From: Neobacillus mesonae
GTDB lineage: Bacteria; Bacillota; Bacilli; Bacillales; Cytobacillaceae
Assembly (NCBI RefSeq): GCF_023715155.1
Contig: NZ_JAMBNQ010000021.1
Coordinates: 1-64,000, forward strand
Length of the DNA: 64,000 nt
Reading direction: 5' to 3'
Position numbers and translations under genes: made by a program. Every line of letters begins with the position of its first letter. The stretch's first letter is position 1. The notes beneath the pieces were generated by a model. The model did no database searches and was not told the DNA's origin. It saw only the letters and a program-made list of their open reading frames with translations. Positions 45,797-55,146 of this stretch are shown here, piece by piece.

Positions 45797-46992
45797 AGCT
45801 TTATAAAGCACGTTAGAAAGGGAAATTGAACTGCATGCATTAAGGCGGATTATAGAACGTATGAGAAGAGTAAAAAGGAAATGCTGCGCACTAAGGGAAG
45901 TTCATAGAGCGCATCAGAAGGGAAAAAACGGAAATCCGCGTACTAAGAGGGGTTCATAGAGCGCATCAGAAGGGAAAAGAAGAAAAACCGCGTACTAAGA
46001 GGGGTTCATAGAGCGCGCCAGAAGAGAAAAGAAGAAAAACCGCGAACTAAGAGAGGTTCATAGAGCGCGCCAGAAGAGAAAAGAAGAAAAACCGCGTACT
46101 AAGAGAGGTTCATAGAGCGCGCCAGAAGGGAAAAAGTGAAAAACCGCGTACTAAGAGCAGTTCATAGAGCGCGCCAGAAGAGAAAAAAAGAAAAACCGCG
46201 AACTAAGAGAGGTTCATAGAGCGCACCAGAAGGGAAAAAGCGGAAATCCGCGTACTAAGAGGGGTTCATAGAGCGCATCAGAAGGGAAAAAACGGAAATC
46301 CGCGTACTAAGAGGGGTTCATAGAGCGCACCAGAAGGGAAAAAGCGGAAATCCGCGTACTAAGAGAGGTTCATAGAGCGCACCAGAAGAGAAAAAAAGAG
46401 AAACCGCGAACTAAGAGAGGTTCATAGAGCGCGCCAGAAGGGAAAAAAAGAAAAACCGCGTACTAAGAGGGGTTCATAGAGCGCACCAGAAGGGAAAAAG
46501 CGGAAATCCGCGTACTAAGAGCGGCCCATAGAGCGCACCAGAAGAGAAAAAAAGAGAAACCGCGTACTAAGAGCGGTTCATAGAGCGCGCAAGAAGGGAA
46601 AAGAAGAAAAACCGCGTACTAAGAGGGGTTCATAGAGCGCGCCAGAAGAGAAAAGAAGAAAAACCGCGAACTAAGAGAGGTTCATAGAGCGCGCCAGAAG
46701 GGAAAAAGTGAAAAACCGCGAACTAAGAGAGGTTCATAGAGCGCGCCAGAAGAGAAAAGAAGAAAAACCGCGAACTAAGAGCGGTTCATAGAGCGCGCCA
46801 GAAGGGAAAAAAAGAAAAACCGCGTACTAAGAGCAGTTCATAGAGCGCGCCAGAAGGGAAAAAGTGAAAAACCGCGAACTAAGAGCAGTTCATAGAGCGC
46901 GCCAGAAGGGAAAAAGTGAAAAACCGCGAACTAAGAGCAGTTCATAGAGCGCGCCAGAAGGGAAAAGAAGAAAAACCGCGTACTAAAAGCAG
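45797..46992 (+). repeat. Tandem array 4: about 23 units of 52 bp
   Basis: TTCATAGAGCG or a close variant starts at 45901, 45953, 46005 and so on to 46941, always exactly 52 bp apart: 21 units without a single indel. Two or so decayed units precede them. Units differ by substitutions only. Each carries a right arm ATAGAGCG that pairs with a left arm CGTACTAA (6 of 8 pairs, plus two or more outer G-C pairs) around a loop like GAGGGGTTC. The + strand is purine-rich. The array fills the gap between the haemoglobin and glucosidase genes. Confidence 0.96.
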
Positions 46993-47305
46993 ATTATATT
47001 CCTGTGTAGATATACTTGATAACTTTTTAACCCCTTGCAAATTTAAAGCAGTGATTCCATTAAAATGGTGTTTTTCCTTAGTTCCTCCTTATGCTAAAGA
47101 CGTATACATGGTTCGCGAAAATGTGAATATGTATGGGTAATGGAATCTTGAAAGCAGGGGCTGCAAATAAAATCAGGCTGATAACCGTTTGGAATTTACT
47201 AATATTATAAAAAACTGTTGATAAAATCCAAAAATATTCACCGATAATGAGAATGAAACCAAAAATCGATGCTAAAAAACTCCTTTTAATAAAACGAGGT
47301 GCAAT

Positions 47306-48985
47306 ATGACAAAAAAATGGTGGAAAGAATGTGTTGCCTATCAAGTTTATCCCCGTAGTTTTATGGATAGCAACGGGGACGGGATTGGCGATTTAAGAGG
47401 GGTTACGTCCAAATTAGATTACCTAAAGGATTTAGGCATTGACGTTATTTGGCTTTCACCCATGTTTAAATCGCCGAATGATGACAACGGCTATGATATA
47501 TCCAATTACCAGGACATTATGGATGAATTCGGTACAATGGCTGATTTTGATGAACTGTTGAAAGAAATCCATCAGCGCGGTATGAAATTAATTTTGGACC
47601 TTGTGATTAACCATACGAGCGATGAACACCCATGGTTTATTGAATCCCGCTCCTCTAAAGAAAATTCAAAGAGGAATTGGTATATTTGGAGAGACGGGAA
47701 AGACGGGAAAGACGGTAAGGAACCGAACAATTGGGAGTCTATTTTCAATGGTCCTGCATGGAAGTATGATGAACAAACAGATCAATATTTTCTCCATATT
47801 TTTTCTGAGAGACAGCCTGATTTAAATTGGGAGAATCCGGAGGTTAGAAATGCGCTGTATGATATGGTGAATTGGTGGCTTGAAAAAGGGATTGACGGCT
47901 TCCGAATTGATGCCATATCACATATTAAAAAGAAACCAGGACTGCCTGATATGCCAAATCCAGAAGGTTTGGAATATGTACCATGTTTTCCATATATGAT
48001 GAATGTGGAAGGGATTGAGATCTTTCTTACTGAGTTTGCAAGCAAAACGATTAAAAACTATGATGTGATGACTGTCGGGGAAGCAAATGGTGTTGGACTT
48101 GATGATGCAGAGAAGTGGGTAGGAGAAGAAAACGGCTATTTCAATATGGTTTTTCAGTTTGAATTTTTAAATCTTTGGAAAAAGGATGCAGAGGGAGGGA
48201 CAGATGTCCGGGCCTTAAAGAAGAACCTGACAAAATGGCAAAAAGGACTTGAAGGCAAGGGATGGAATGCATTATTCATTGAAAACCACGATCATACACG
48301 CAAGGTTTCAAGCTGGGGCGATGATCAGAAATATTGGAAGGAAAGTGCCAAAATGCTTGGGGCATTATACTTTCTGATGAAGGGTACACCATTTATTTAT
48401 CAGGGCCAGGAAATCGGGATGACCAATGTCCAATTTCCGTCCATTGAAGATTATAATGATGTCGGTATGATTAATTTTTATAAAATTGAAAAGAAAAAAG
48501 GCCGGCCGCATGATGAAATTATGGAAGTCATATGGAAACAAAGCCGTGACAATGCCAGGACTCCGATGCAATGGGATGCTTCTAAGATGGCGGGCTTTAC
48601 AACTGCAGGTCATACGTGGCTGAGGGTGAATCCAAACTTTCCGCAGATTAATGTTGAAAACCAACTAAATGATCCAGATTCTATATTAAACTTTTACAAA
48701 AAGTTAATTCAATTGCGCAAGGATTACCCATTGTTTGTTTATGGCACGTATGATCTGCTGCTCCCAAACCATACAAGGCTGTTTGTTTATATGCGAAGTT
48801 TAGGAAAACGAAAGGCCATAATCCTCAACAATTTCAGTGCAAAAGAAACACGGTTCAGTTTGCCATCGAGCGTGTCGTATAAAAGGTCAGAGCTGGTTCT
48901 AAATAATTATAAGACAGCTCATAAAAAGCTGTGTAAAGAATTCACCCTAAAGCCTTATGAAACAAGGGTATATTTATTAAAATAA
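47306..48985 (+). CDS. Alpha-glucosidase / oligo-1,6-glucosidase (GH13)
   Basis: A 559-residue cytoplasmic enzyme of the GH13 oligo-1,6-glucosidase group. Conserved regions: LDLVINHTSDEHPWF (region I), GFRIDAISHI with the nucleophile Asp (near 199), VGEANG with the acid Glu (near 253) and IENHDHTR (region IV, near 327). It cleaves alpha-1,6 or alpha-1,4 glucosides from isomaltose or maltodextrin. The ATG follows AAAACGAGGTG. No sugar transporter is adjacent, and it follows directly after array 4. Confidence 0.93.
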   Translation: MTKKWWKECVAYQVYPRSFMDSNGDGIGDLRGVTSKLDYLKDLGIDVIWLSPMFKSPNDDNGYDISNYQDIMDEFGTMADFDELLKEIHQRGMKLILDLVINHTSDEHPWFIESRSSKENSKRNWYIWRDGKDGKDGKEPNNWESIFNGPAWKYDEQTDQYFLHIFSERQPDLNWENPEVRNALYDMVNWWLEKGIDGFRIDAISHIKKKPGLPDMPNPEGLEYVPCFPYMMNVEGIEIFLTEFASKTIKNYDVMTVGEANGVGLDDAEKWVGEENGYFNMVFQFEFLNLWKKDAEGGTDVRALKKNLTKWQKGLEGKGWNALFIENHDHTRKVSSWGDDQKYWKESAKMLGALYFLMKGTPFIYQGQEIGMTNVQFPSIEDYNDVGMINFYKIEKKKGRPHDEIMEVIWKQSRDNARTPMQWDASKMAGFTTAGHTWLRVNPNFPQINVENQLNDPDSILNFYKKLIQLRKDYPLFVYGTYDLLLPNHTRLFVYMRSLGKRKAIILNNFSAKETRFSLPSSVSYKRSELVLNNYKTAHKKLCKEFTLKPYETRVYLLK

Positions 48986-48992
48986 ATCATGC

Positions 48993-49023
48993 AAAAAAGA
49001 CGAGAACATTAATCGTCTTTTTT
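48993..49023 (+). terminator. Intrinsic terminator
   Basis: AAAAAAGACGA pairs with TCGTCTTTTTT around a short loop. Confidence 0.9.
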
Positions 49024-49170
49024 ACTTTGCATACCTTTGACTTTTTCTTGCTCCATTTTTTAATTAAACAGAACTTTCCCAATGTATAAAAATAGAATTG
49101 AGTATTAAATTTAATTTTGATATGTTAAAGATAACTAGGTTCATTTGCCCCGGGAAAAGGAGTATATCGC

Positions 49171-51387
49171 ATGAGAAAGAAAGCACTAAGTCATAAATTT
49201 ATATGGATTCTATTATTTTGTCTGCTGGTTCTTATGGAATTGTCAGACGTAACAGCCTCATTCCTTTTTCCAACTGTAAATATTTTTCGGTTTTCAGCCA
49301 TTATCATCCTAATCGCCATCATTCCATATTTCATATTTACCGTGAAAAGAATGAGATTAAAGGATTTGGAGTTTGAACAAAACAAAGTAAATTTAAATAA
49401 AATTTTTGACACACTCGATGTTGCAATTTGGTCTCACGATCTTAAGACCAATACACTGTTGATTACTCCGGGAATTGAAAAACTATATGGGTATGCCTTG
49501 ACGGATTTTTATCAGGATTCAACGCTTTGGAAAAAAGTAATTTTTCCTGAGGATTTGCCAATGATTGATGAAAGAGAGAAAAAGACGGCGATAGGTAAAG
49601 CGGTTACGACGGAGTACCGGATTATTCGGCAGAATGGCGATGTCCGCTGGATTCTCGATAAGGGATTTCCAACTTTAGATGACAAAGGAAATCTTGTCTT
49701 TTTTACCAGCGTCTTGTTTGATATTACGGACCGGAAAGAAACAGAGGACCGTTATCGCAGTTTAGTTGAAACATCACCTGATATTATAGCCGTGGTAAGC
49801 CGTGAACGAATCGAATATATTAATGAAGCAGGCTGGAAACTGGTTGGTGCCGCATGTATGGGTGATTTAATTGGACAATCTCCATTAAAATTCGTACCAA
49901 TTAACTTGATAGAAATGATTCAAAAAAGGCTGGAAAACCACCTAAATAAAGGCCGTGAAAGACTGAGTATGGAGTTCCAGGTGAAAAAACTTAATGGTGA
50001 TACGATTGATGTGGAAATGACGATTACACCTATTCAATATGAAGGGAAATTTGCTGTTCAAGTGGTCGGACGAGATATTACTGAACGGAAGCAAGCAGAA
50101 AAGACGATTAAAACAATGGCTTACTATGATTCATTGACGGGACTGCCGAACCGAAATAAGTTTAAAAAGTACTTGAATAAAATTTTGGAGAATCAAGGGG
50201 ACAAACAATTAGCTGTTTTATTTTTGGATGTTGACCGTTTTAAAATCATTAATGATACAAAGGGACATACAGTGGGAGATTTGGTACTGCAGCAAGTCGC
50301 CAAAAGACTGGAAACAGCTGTTCAAACTGCAGGTCTTGTATCCAGGCAAGGCGGTGACGAATTTCTTATTGTCCTGGAAGATACAGATAAGGAAAGAGCA
50401 GTTAAAATTGCAGACCGGATTATCAATGAATTTGCTAGTCCATTGTATGTAGAGGACCAGGAGTTTTTTGTCACCCCTAGTATCGGTATCAGTCTTTACC
50501 CTGACCATGGATTAGATGAAGAAACACTGATTAAAAATGCAGATACGGCTATGTATAAAGCAAAAGAACGGGGGAATCAAGTTGTCTTTTATGCCTCCAG
50601 TTTAAATGGGATATCTGTCCGGAAAATGGAACTGGAAAATGGCCTAAGAAAAGCGATGGAGAAAGGTGAACTAGTGCTGCACTACCAGCCGCAGGTCTCC
50701 GTATCAACTGGAGAGATTGCAGGGGCAGAGGCATTGATTCGCTGGAATCATTCGGAAAAAGGGTCTATCCCGCCTTGTGAATTTATTCCATTAGCAGAAG
50801 AAACCGGGCTGATTATTCCAATCGGTAAGTGGGTGGTGAAACAGGCCTGCAAACAGAAAAAAGCATGGGAACAAAAAGGAGCCGGCGATTTTCCAATTGC
50901 CGTGAATGTTTCTGCACGCCAGTTTGAGGATGAAAAGTTTGTCGGTTATATTAGCGAGGTTCTGGAAGAAACGGGACTTGAACCCCATCATCTGGAGCTT
51001 GAAATAACAGAAACGATTACGCAAAATATCGAGCAATCGATCCACACTTTGAATCAATTAAAAGCAATGGGTGTCTATCTTGCCATAGATGATTTTGGAA
51101 CAGGCTACTCATCTCTAAGCTATTTAAAACATCTTCCGATTGATAAAATTAAAATCGACAAATCCTTTGTAGACGACATCCGCCAGGCCACTGACCAAAG
51201 GCTGATGGTAAAGACGATTATTGATATGGGCCTCAATCTTAACTTTACAGTGATTGCAGAAGGAATTGAAACCGATGAACAGCTTAAGTTTCTACAAAAA
51301 AACAACTGCCATCTAGGACAGGGCTACTTATTCAGCAGACCGCTGCCTGCGGAGGAGGTAGAAGGATTACTGCTGAAACAAGCCTGA
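49171..51387 (+). CDS. PAS-PAS-GGDEF-EAL cyclic-di-GMP protein
   Basis: A 738-residue membrane-bound regulator. Two N-terminal membrane helices (about 12-31 and 36-55) are followed by two PAS/PAC domains (about 70-190 and 195-310), a GGDEF domain with RQGGDEF (near 393), and an EAL domain with AEALIRW (near 517), DDFGTGYSSL and KIDKSFV. Both catalytic signatures are intact, so synthesis and hydrolysis of c-di-GMP are both possible. No RxxD inhibitory site precedes GGDEF. The ATG follows AAAAGGAG. Monocistronic. Confidence 0.93.
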   Translation: MRKKALSHKFIWILLFCLLVLMELSDVTASFLFPTVNIFRFSAIIILIAIIPYFIFTVKRMRLKDLEFEQNKVNLNKIFDTLDVAIWSHDLKTNTLLITPGIEKLYGYALTDFYQDSTLWKKVIFPEDLPMIDEREKKTAIGKAVTTEYRIIRQNGDVRWILDKGFPTLDDKGNLVFFTSVLFDITDRKETEDRYRSLVETSPDIIAVVSRERIEYINEAGWKLVGAACMGDLIGQSPLKFVPINLIEMIQKRLENHLNKGRERLSMEFQVKKLNGDTIDVEMTITPIQYEGKFAVQVVGRDITERKQAEKTIKTMAYYDSLTGLPNRNKFKKYLNKILENQGDKQLAVLFLDVDRFKIINDTKGHTVGDLVLQQVAKRLETAVQTAGLVSRQGGDEFLIVLEDTDKERAVKIADRIINEFASPLYVEDQEFFVTPSIGISLYPDHGLDEETLIKNADTAMYKAKERGNQVVFYASSLNGISVRKMELENGLRKAMEKGELVLHYQPQVSVSTGEIAGAEALIRWNHSEKGSIPPCEFIPLAEETGLIIPIGKWVVKQACKQKKAWEQKGAGDFPIAVNVSARQFEDEKFVGYISEVLEETGLEPHHLELEITETITQNIEQSIHTLNQLKAMGVYLAIDDFGTGYSSLSYLKHLPIDKIKIDKSFVDDIRQATDQRLMVKTIIDMGLNLNFTVIAEGIETDEQLKFLQKNNCHLGQGYLFSRPLPAEEVEGLLLKQA

Positions 51388-51437
51388 TAAAATAGTTAAA
51401 GCTTGTTTTGCCTGAAAAAATGATAGATTAGTATAGT

Positions 51438-51470
51438 AAAAGACAAGGGGGATGCCCCTTGTCTTTTATT
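51438..51470. terminator. Bidirectional terminator
   Basis: AAAAGACAAGGGG pairs perfectly with CCCCTTGTCTTTT around GATG. Confidence 0.93.
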
Positions 51471-51523
51471 TTATAACAGATTCTTATGGTAAAGGTTATT
51501 GGCTCGTCTGCACTTTTCTAAAG

Positions 51524-51913
51524 TTAATGCCCCCATTTCATGTTGATATTCAAAGTACAGCAGCTAATATTTGTACCCGGGTCAGAATTGGTCGATAGCT
51601 CAAATTTTACACCAGAAGGGGAGTATGTCGTTTTTACAGGTACCTTTAAGCCGAGGGATTTTATTAAATGATCAACCTCTGCTTGTTTTCCTTGCTGGGC
51701 GGCATTCATCAGCTTTTTTGAAAAATTAAGATTCCCCAATCGGTCCAGCAATATTGCTCCTTGATCTATTAAAAGTTTAAACGATTTAATCGACTTCGAG
51801 AATATTTCCGTATTGACTGGAGGATAGGTACGAGGCAGATGGCCGCCCATCATATAGGCCGGAGATGGCTGCAAATAAGGAGCAGCAGGATAATGATAAG
51901 GGTTGTAATACAT
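51524..51913 (-). CDS. Uncharacterised protein with Tyr/Pro-rich N-terminus
   Basis: A 129-residue protein. The first 30 residues are rich in Tyr and Pro (MYYNPYHYPAAPYLQPSPAY), which recalls spore-coat-associated proteins of Bacillus. A helical segment (FSKSIKSFKLLIDQGAILLD) and a beta-like C-terminus ending CCTLNINMKWGH follow. I recognise a conserved Bacillus style but no named family. The start follows AAGGAGCATG. Confidence 0.6.
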   Translation of the reverse strand: MYYNPYHYPAAPYLQPSPAYMMGGHLPRTYPPVNTEIFSKSIKSFKLLIDQGAILLDRLGNLNFSKKLMNAAQQGKQAEVDHLIKSLGLKVPVKTTYSPSGVKFELSTNSDPGTNISCCTLNINMKWGH

Positions 51914-52006
51914 TAATGATCATGCTCCTTCCATTCTAAAAGACACATGGCAATATACGGTATGACTAGAGGACTTGTTTGGTACATTGTACTTTTGCAA
52001 AGAAAC

Positions 52007-52020
52007 GTGATACATATCAC
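52007..52020 (+). promoter_or_regulatory. Fnr/Rex-type palindrome before the heme A synthase homologue
   Basis: GTGATA-CA-TATCAC has the same arms as the site at 45184-45197. It lies about 73 bp before the GTG start of ctaA, again a heme-related, oxygen-linked gene. Confidence 0.6.
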
Positions 52021-52092
52021 CGAAATAATCGTCCAATTCTGATAAATTTGATATTAGATTCTAAATATTCATAAAATTAAGGGGGATAAAGG

Positions 52093-53037
52093 GTGACAAT
52101 TAGGCGGTTGGCATTTATATGCATTATCCTAACCTATTTTCTGATTGTGTTTGGCGGTTATGTTGCCTCATCTGAATCGGGGATGGGGTGTGGACCAGAG
52201 TGGCCTTTATGTAATGGAAAGGTCTTTCCAACACTAAGGGGAGAAACATTAATTGAATTTTTACACCGGGGGATTGGGGCAATTCTTGGGATTATGTCCC
52301 TCATATTATTTATTAAGCTGATGCGGAGAAAAATAGGCTATACGGCGCGTTTTGTTTCTGTGATGATGCTTGGGCTCTTAATCATTCAGGTGCTTCTGGG
52401 AGCAGTTGTGGTAGTACTTGATTTGCCACCAATCATCATTACGATTCATTTACTCACAGCGATGTTGTTTATGGCTTGCTTAATCTGGATTTGGAGATAT
52501 TCAGAGACCGAGGGACAATCAGCAATGAAGCCCTTAAAGGCAAAAGAACATCGTAAAGTCATAATGCACCTCAATATATTATTGTTTCTTCTATTTTTGA
52601 CACTAGCTTTTGGGGCCTATATTAAACATGAAACCTATGGACTAGCCTGCGGATGGCTGGACTGCAAACAATCATTTTTGCCCGCAGCTGTCCCCGAACT
52701 GCTCCAATCCATTCACCGCGGCTTAGCAGTTATTTCAGCGGTCCATATTCTGCTATTGACATACTTGTCTTATTCAAAGGGGTGGGGAAGAAGCCTGCGC
52801 AGACGTTTGATGTTCTGCACCTTGATGGTGGTGCTGCAAATGATCATTGGCGCGGTAGTGATTAAGACATTCGTTGCGGTTCCATGGGCTGTCTTCCATC
52901 TTGCCATTGCCACTGCATTGTTTACTATTGTAAGTGAAGCAAGGGTCTATGCCGGAGCGCAAATCATGCAATGGATGTCTTATCGTGCAGGGGACAGAAA
53001 ATGGAACGAGGAGGAACATGAACGGAGAAGTTTTTGA
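52093..53037 (+). CDS. ctaA: Heme A synthase (CtaA/COX15 family)
   Basis: A 314-residue protein with eight membrane helices in two repeats. All four expected heme-ligand His are seen (EFLHRG, TIHLLTAM, QSIHRGL, VFHLAIA), with the Cys pair in GMGCGPEWPLCNG (near residue 32) and a second pair in LACGWLDCK. It converts heme O to heme A for the aa3 oxidase. It stands alone, away from ctaB and cta structural genes, so it may be an extra copy. The GTG start follows AAGGGGGA. Confidence 0.9.
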   Translation: MTIRRLAFICIILTYFLIVFGGYVASSESGMGCGPEWPLCNGKVFPTLRGETLIEFLHRGIGAILGIMSLILFIKLMRRKIGYTARFVSVMMLGLLIIQVLLGAVVVVLDLPPIIITIHLLTAMLFMACLIWIWRYSETEGQSAMKPLKAKEHRKVIMHLNILLFLLFLTLAFGAYIKHETYGLACGWLDCKQSFLPAAVPELLQSIHRGLAVISAVHILLLTYLSYSKGWGRSLRRRLMFCTLMVVLQMIIGAVVIKTFVAVPWAVFHLAIATALFTIVSEARVYAGAQIMQWMSYRAGDRKWNEEEHERRSF

Positions 53038-53051
53038 TTAAAAAGAAATGA

Positions 53052-53077
53052 CGCCTGGAGAAGATCCAGGCGGTTTT
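53052..53077. terminator. Intrinsic terminator
   Basis: CGCCTGGA pairs with TCCAGGCG around a five-base loop, followed by GTTTT. Confidence 0.75.
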
Positions 53078-53081
53078 GACA

Positions 53082-53948
53082 TTAATAAATTCTAAGAATT
53101 CCGCTCGATACATCGAGGTCAATTTTATATTTCCCAGTACCATGAATCCCTTTTATGTGTTTCTTGCTGCTTGTATTGGATGATAGCGGAAAATCATTTT
53201 TAATAAAGCCGCTGCTGACCTCTCCATTAAGGGTGAAGTCAGCATCATCGGGTAAATCCAGCTCCGTGAGCCCGGAACTTACATCAACATCAATAGCATC
53301 ATTCAATTTATCAAGCTGTACCTTTAATCTCCCAGAGGAAATATCTGCCTTGATTGCTCCGGAATAATGTATTAAAGTGGTGTTGCCTGAGTCAATATTA
53401 ATATTACTGGATTTTGCTGTTAGGGAAGTGATTGCCGCGTTCCCTGATGAAACATCATGTTTAAATTGTTTCACTTTCATATTGCTAAGGTTCAAATTTC
53501 CGGAGTCAATTTCAACATCTAGTACATCCAAATTCATTGGTTTGTTTTTTTCTGGACCATAAAAATTAATATTCCCTGATCCTAAATCAAGTGCCATATT
53601 TCTGTCATAATCTTCCGGAATATAGATTTTCAGCCTGTTTTTTTGTGAAAATGATGGAAAGTTAAACCAGTCAAACCATTTCTTTTTAAGTGAAACTTCT
53701 ACCAAATTCCCTTGTTCCGTAACAATCAATTTTTGTTTTCCGTGATAGACAGCCTTTAAATCTGTTCTGTCCTCAGGAATGATCTCTGTATTAACATTTT
53801 CAACATCCACTTTAATGACTTTCACATTATTGGTAACGGCCGCCTTTCCATCCTCATTGCCAAGACCAAACCATCCTGATTGAAACGATTGATTAACTAG
53901 TATATATACTCCAGTAATCACCAAAAAAAGAACCAAAATCCTCTTCAT
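53082..53948 (-). CDS. DUF4097 beta-repeat protein, LiaG-like
   Basis: A 288-residue protein with one N-terminal membrane helix (4-20) and an extracellular beta-strand repeat domain, marked by recurring DSGN/SSG motifs (LGSGNINF, IDSGNLNL, VSSGNAAI, IDSGNTTL, ISSGRLKV, VSSGLTEL, VSSGFIKN). The size and topology match LiaG of the B. subtilis cell-envelope stress locus. It is convergent with ctaA and not next to other lia genes, so the envelope-stress role is only inferred. Confidence 0.78.
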   Translation of the reverse strand: MKRILVLFLVITGVYILVNQSFQSGWFGLGNEDGKAAVTNNVKVIKVDVENVNTEIIPEDRTDLKAVYHGKQKLIVTEQGNLVEVSLKKKWFDWFNFPSFSQKNRLKIYIPEDYDRNMALDLGSGNINFYGPEKNKPMNLDVLDVEIDSGNLNLSNMKVKQFKHDVSSGNAAITSLTAKSSNINIDSGNTTLIHYSGAIKADISSGRLKVQLDKLNDAIDVDVSSGLTELDLPDDADFTLNGEVSSGFIKNDFPLSSNTSSKKHIKGIHGTGKYKIDLDVSSGILRIY

Positions 53949-54157
53949 TTATGAACATCCCCTTACCTGTTTTCTCTTATATATAGAATACAAAATCCTT
54001 TGTCATAGAGCTATGCACCAGGGAATGAATTCCAAATACGACTTGAGTCGTATTTGAATAATATATTCGATACCCGAAACTATTCATTCCATGTTATGAT
54101 AGTCATTGAAAGTTCCAGAAATTAAACACTTTAAGAAAATGGTGGGAGTTGCCCAGT

Positions 54158-55126
54158 ATGCTGAAAAAACTAAATAAACAACTGGAAAAAATCATGCCCT
54201 TAATCACGCCCGTAAGTGTTATTGCAGGCGTTTTATTAAGCACTTATATAAAGGATTATTCGTTTTTAATTCCTTGGATTTTTGCCTTTATGACGTTTGC
54301 GGGAAGTTTAAACTCGAATTTTCAATCATTAAAAGATGTCATCTTGCATCCTTTTCCAATCTTTGTTGCGATGATGATTTTACATGTTGTGATGCCGGTA
54401 TGGGCATGGGGAGTGGGGCATATCATTTACCCAAGTGATGCCTACACGATTACCGGTCTTATTTTGGCCATGGTCATTCCAACAGGAATCACCAGCTTTA
54501 TTTGGGTATCGATTTATAAAGGAAATATTCCGGTCGTTTTATCTGTCATCTTAATTGATACATTCCTTTCTCCATTCATTGTCCCCTATTCATTGTCGAT
54601 TTTCATGGGTCAAAAAATTGAAATGGATTACCTTGACATCATGATGGGACTAATGGGAATGGTGGTAATTCCCTCGATTATCGGGATGATGTTAAATCAA
54701 CTAACAAAAGGGAAAATAAACGAACAGCTGGGGTCCCGCCTAGCCCCTATTTCAAAAATTTTCCTGGGCTTTGTGGTGATGCTGAACGGGGCAGTAGTGG
54801 CACCTTATTTAAAAAATATTAATTTAAAATTGGTTGGAATTGCTTTCGTTGTCTTTTGTCTTGCGCTAACTGGTTATCTATTTTCTTTTTTTATTGGAAA
54901 GTTTTTGGTAAAAGAACGGAATACAGTCATTACTATGACTTTTTCCGGCGGCATGAGAAACATCAGTGCCGGCGCAGTAATAGGTGTAACCTATTTCCCA
55001 TCTGCAGTTGCGGTTCCGGTTGTGATTGGAATGCTCTTTCAGCAGGTTCTGGCATCCCTAGCTGGACACTTTATTGCGAGATATTATAATAAAAGGCTGG
55101 AAAAACGTGAATCTGTTGCATTATAG
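54158..55126 (+). CDS. Bile acid:sodium symporter (BASS) family transporter
   Basis: About 322 residues with about ten membrane segments. Family features: TFAGSLNSNFQSLKDV (near residue 52), AMVIPTGITSF and TMTFSGGMRNISAGAV (near 268), the crossover region. The substrate is an unknown organic anion taken up with Na+. I start at the ATG 54158, nine bases after GGTGGGAG, rather than a TTG at 54149. The next gene follows within 20 bp, so both transporters may be co-transcribed. Confidence 0.87.
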   Translation: MLKKLNKQLEKIMPLITPVSVIAGVLLSTYIKDYSFLIPWIFAFMTFAGSLNSNFQSLKDVILHPFPIFVAMMILHVVMPVWAWGVGHIIYPSDAYTITGLILAMVIPTGITSFIWVSIYKGNIPVVLSVILIDTFLSPFIVPYSLSIFMGQKIEMDYLDIMMGLMGMVVIPSIIGMMLNQLTKGKINEQLGSRLAPISKIFLGFVVMLNGAVVAPYLKNINLKLVGIAFVVFCLALTGYLFSFFIGKFLVKERNTVITMTFSGGMRNISAGAVIGVTYFPSAVAVPVVIGMLFQQVLASLAGHFIARYYNKRLEKRESVAL

Positions 55127-55146
55127 AAAGAAGGGATTTTCATTTT

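Noticed and set aside
45797..46992. CRISPR array
   Set aside because: Units are contiguous 52-bp tandem copies with no unique spacers, and no cas gene is in the window.
46916..47140. 74-codon frame at the end of array 4
   Set aside because: Begins inside the repeat units and encodes repeat-derived sequence.
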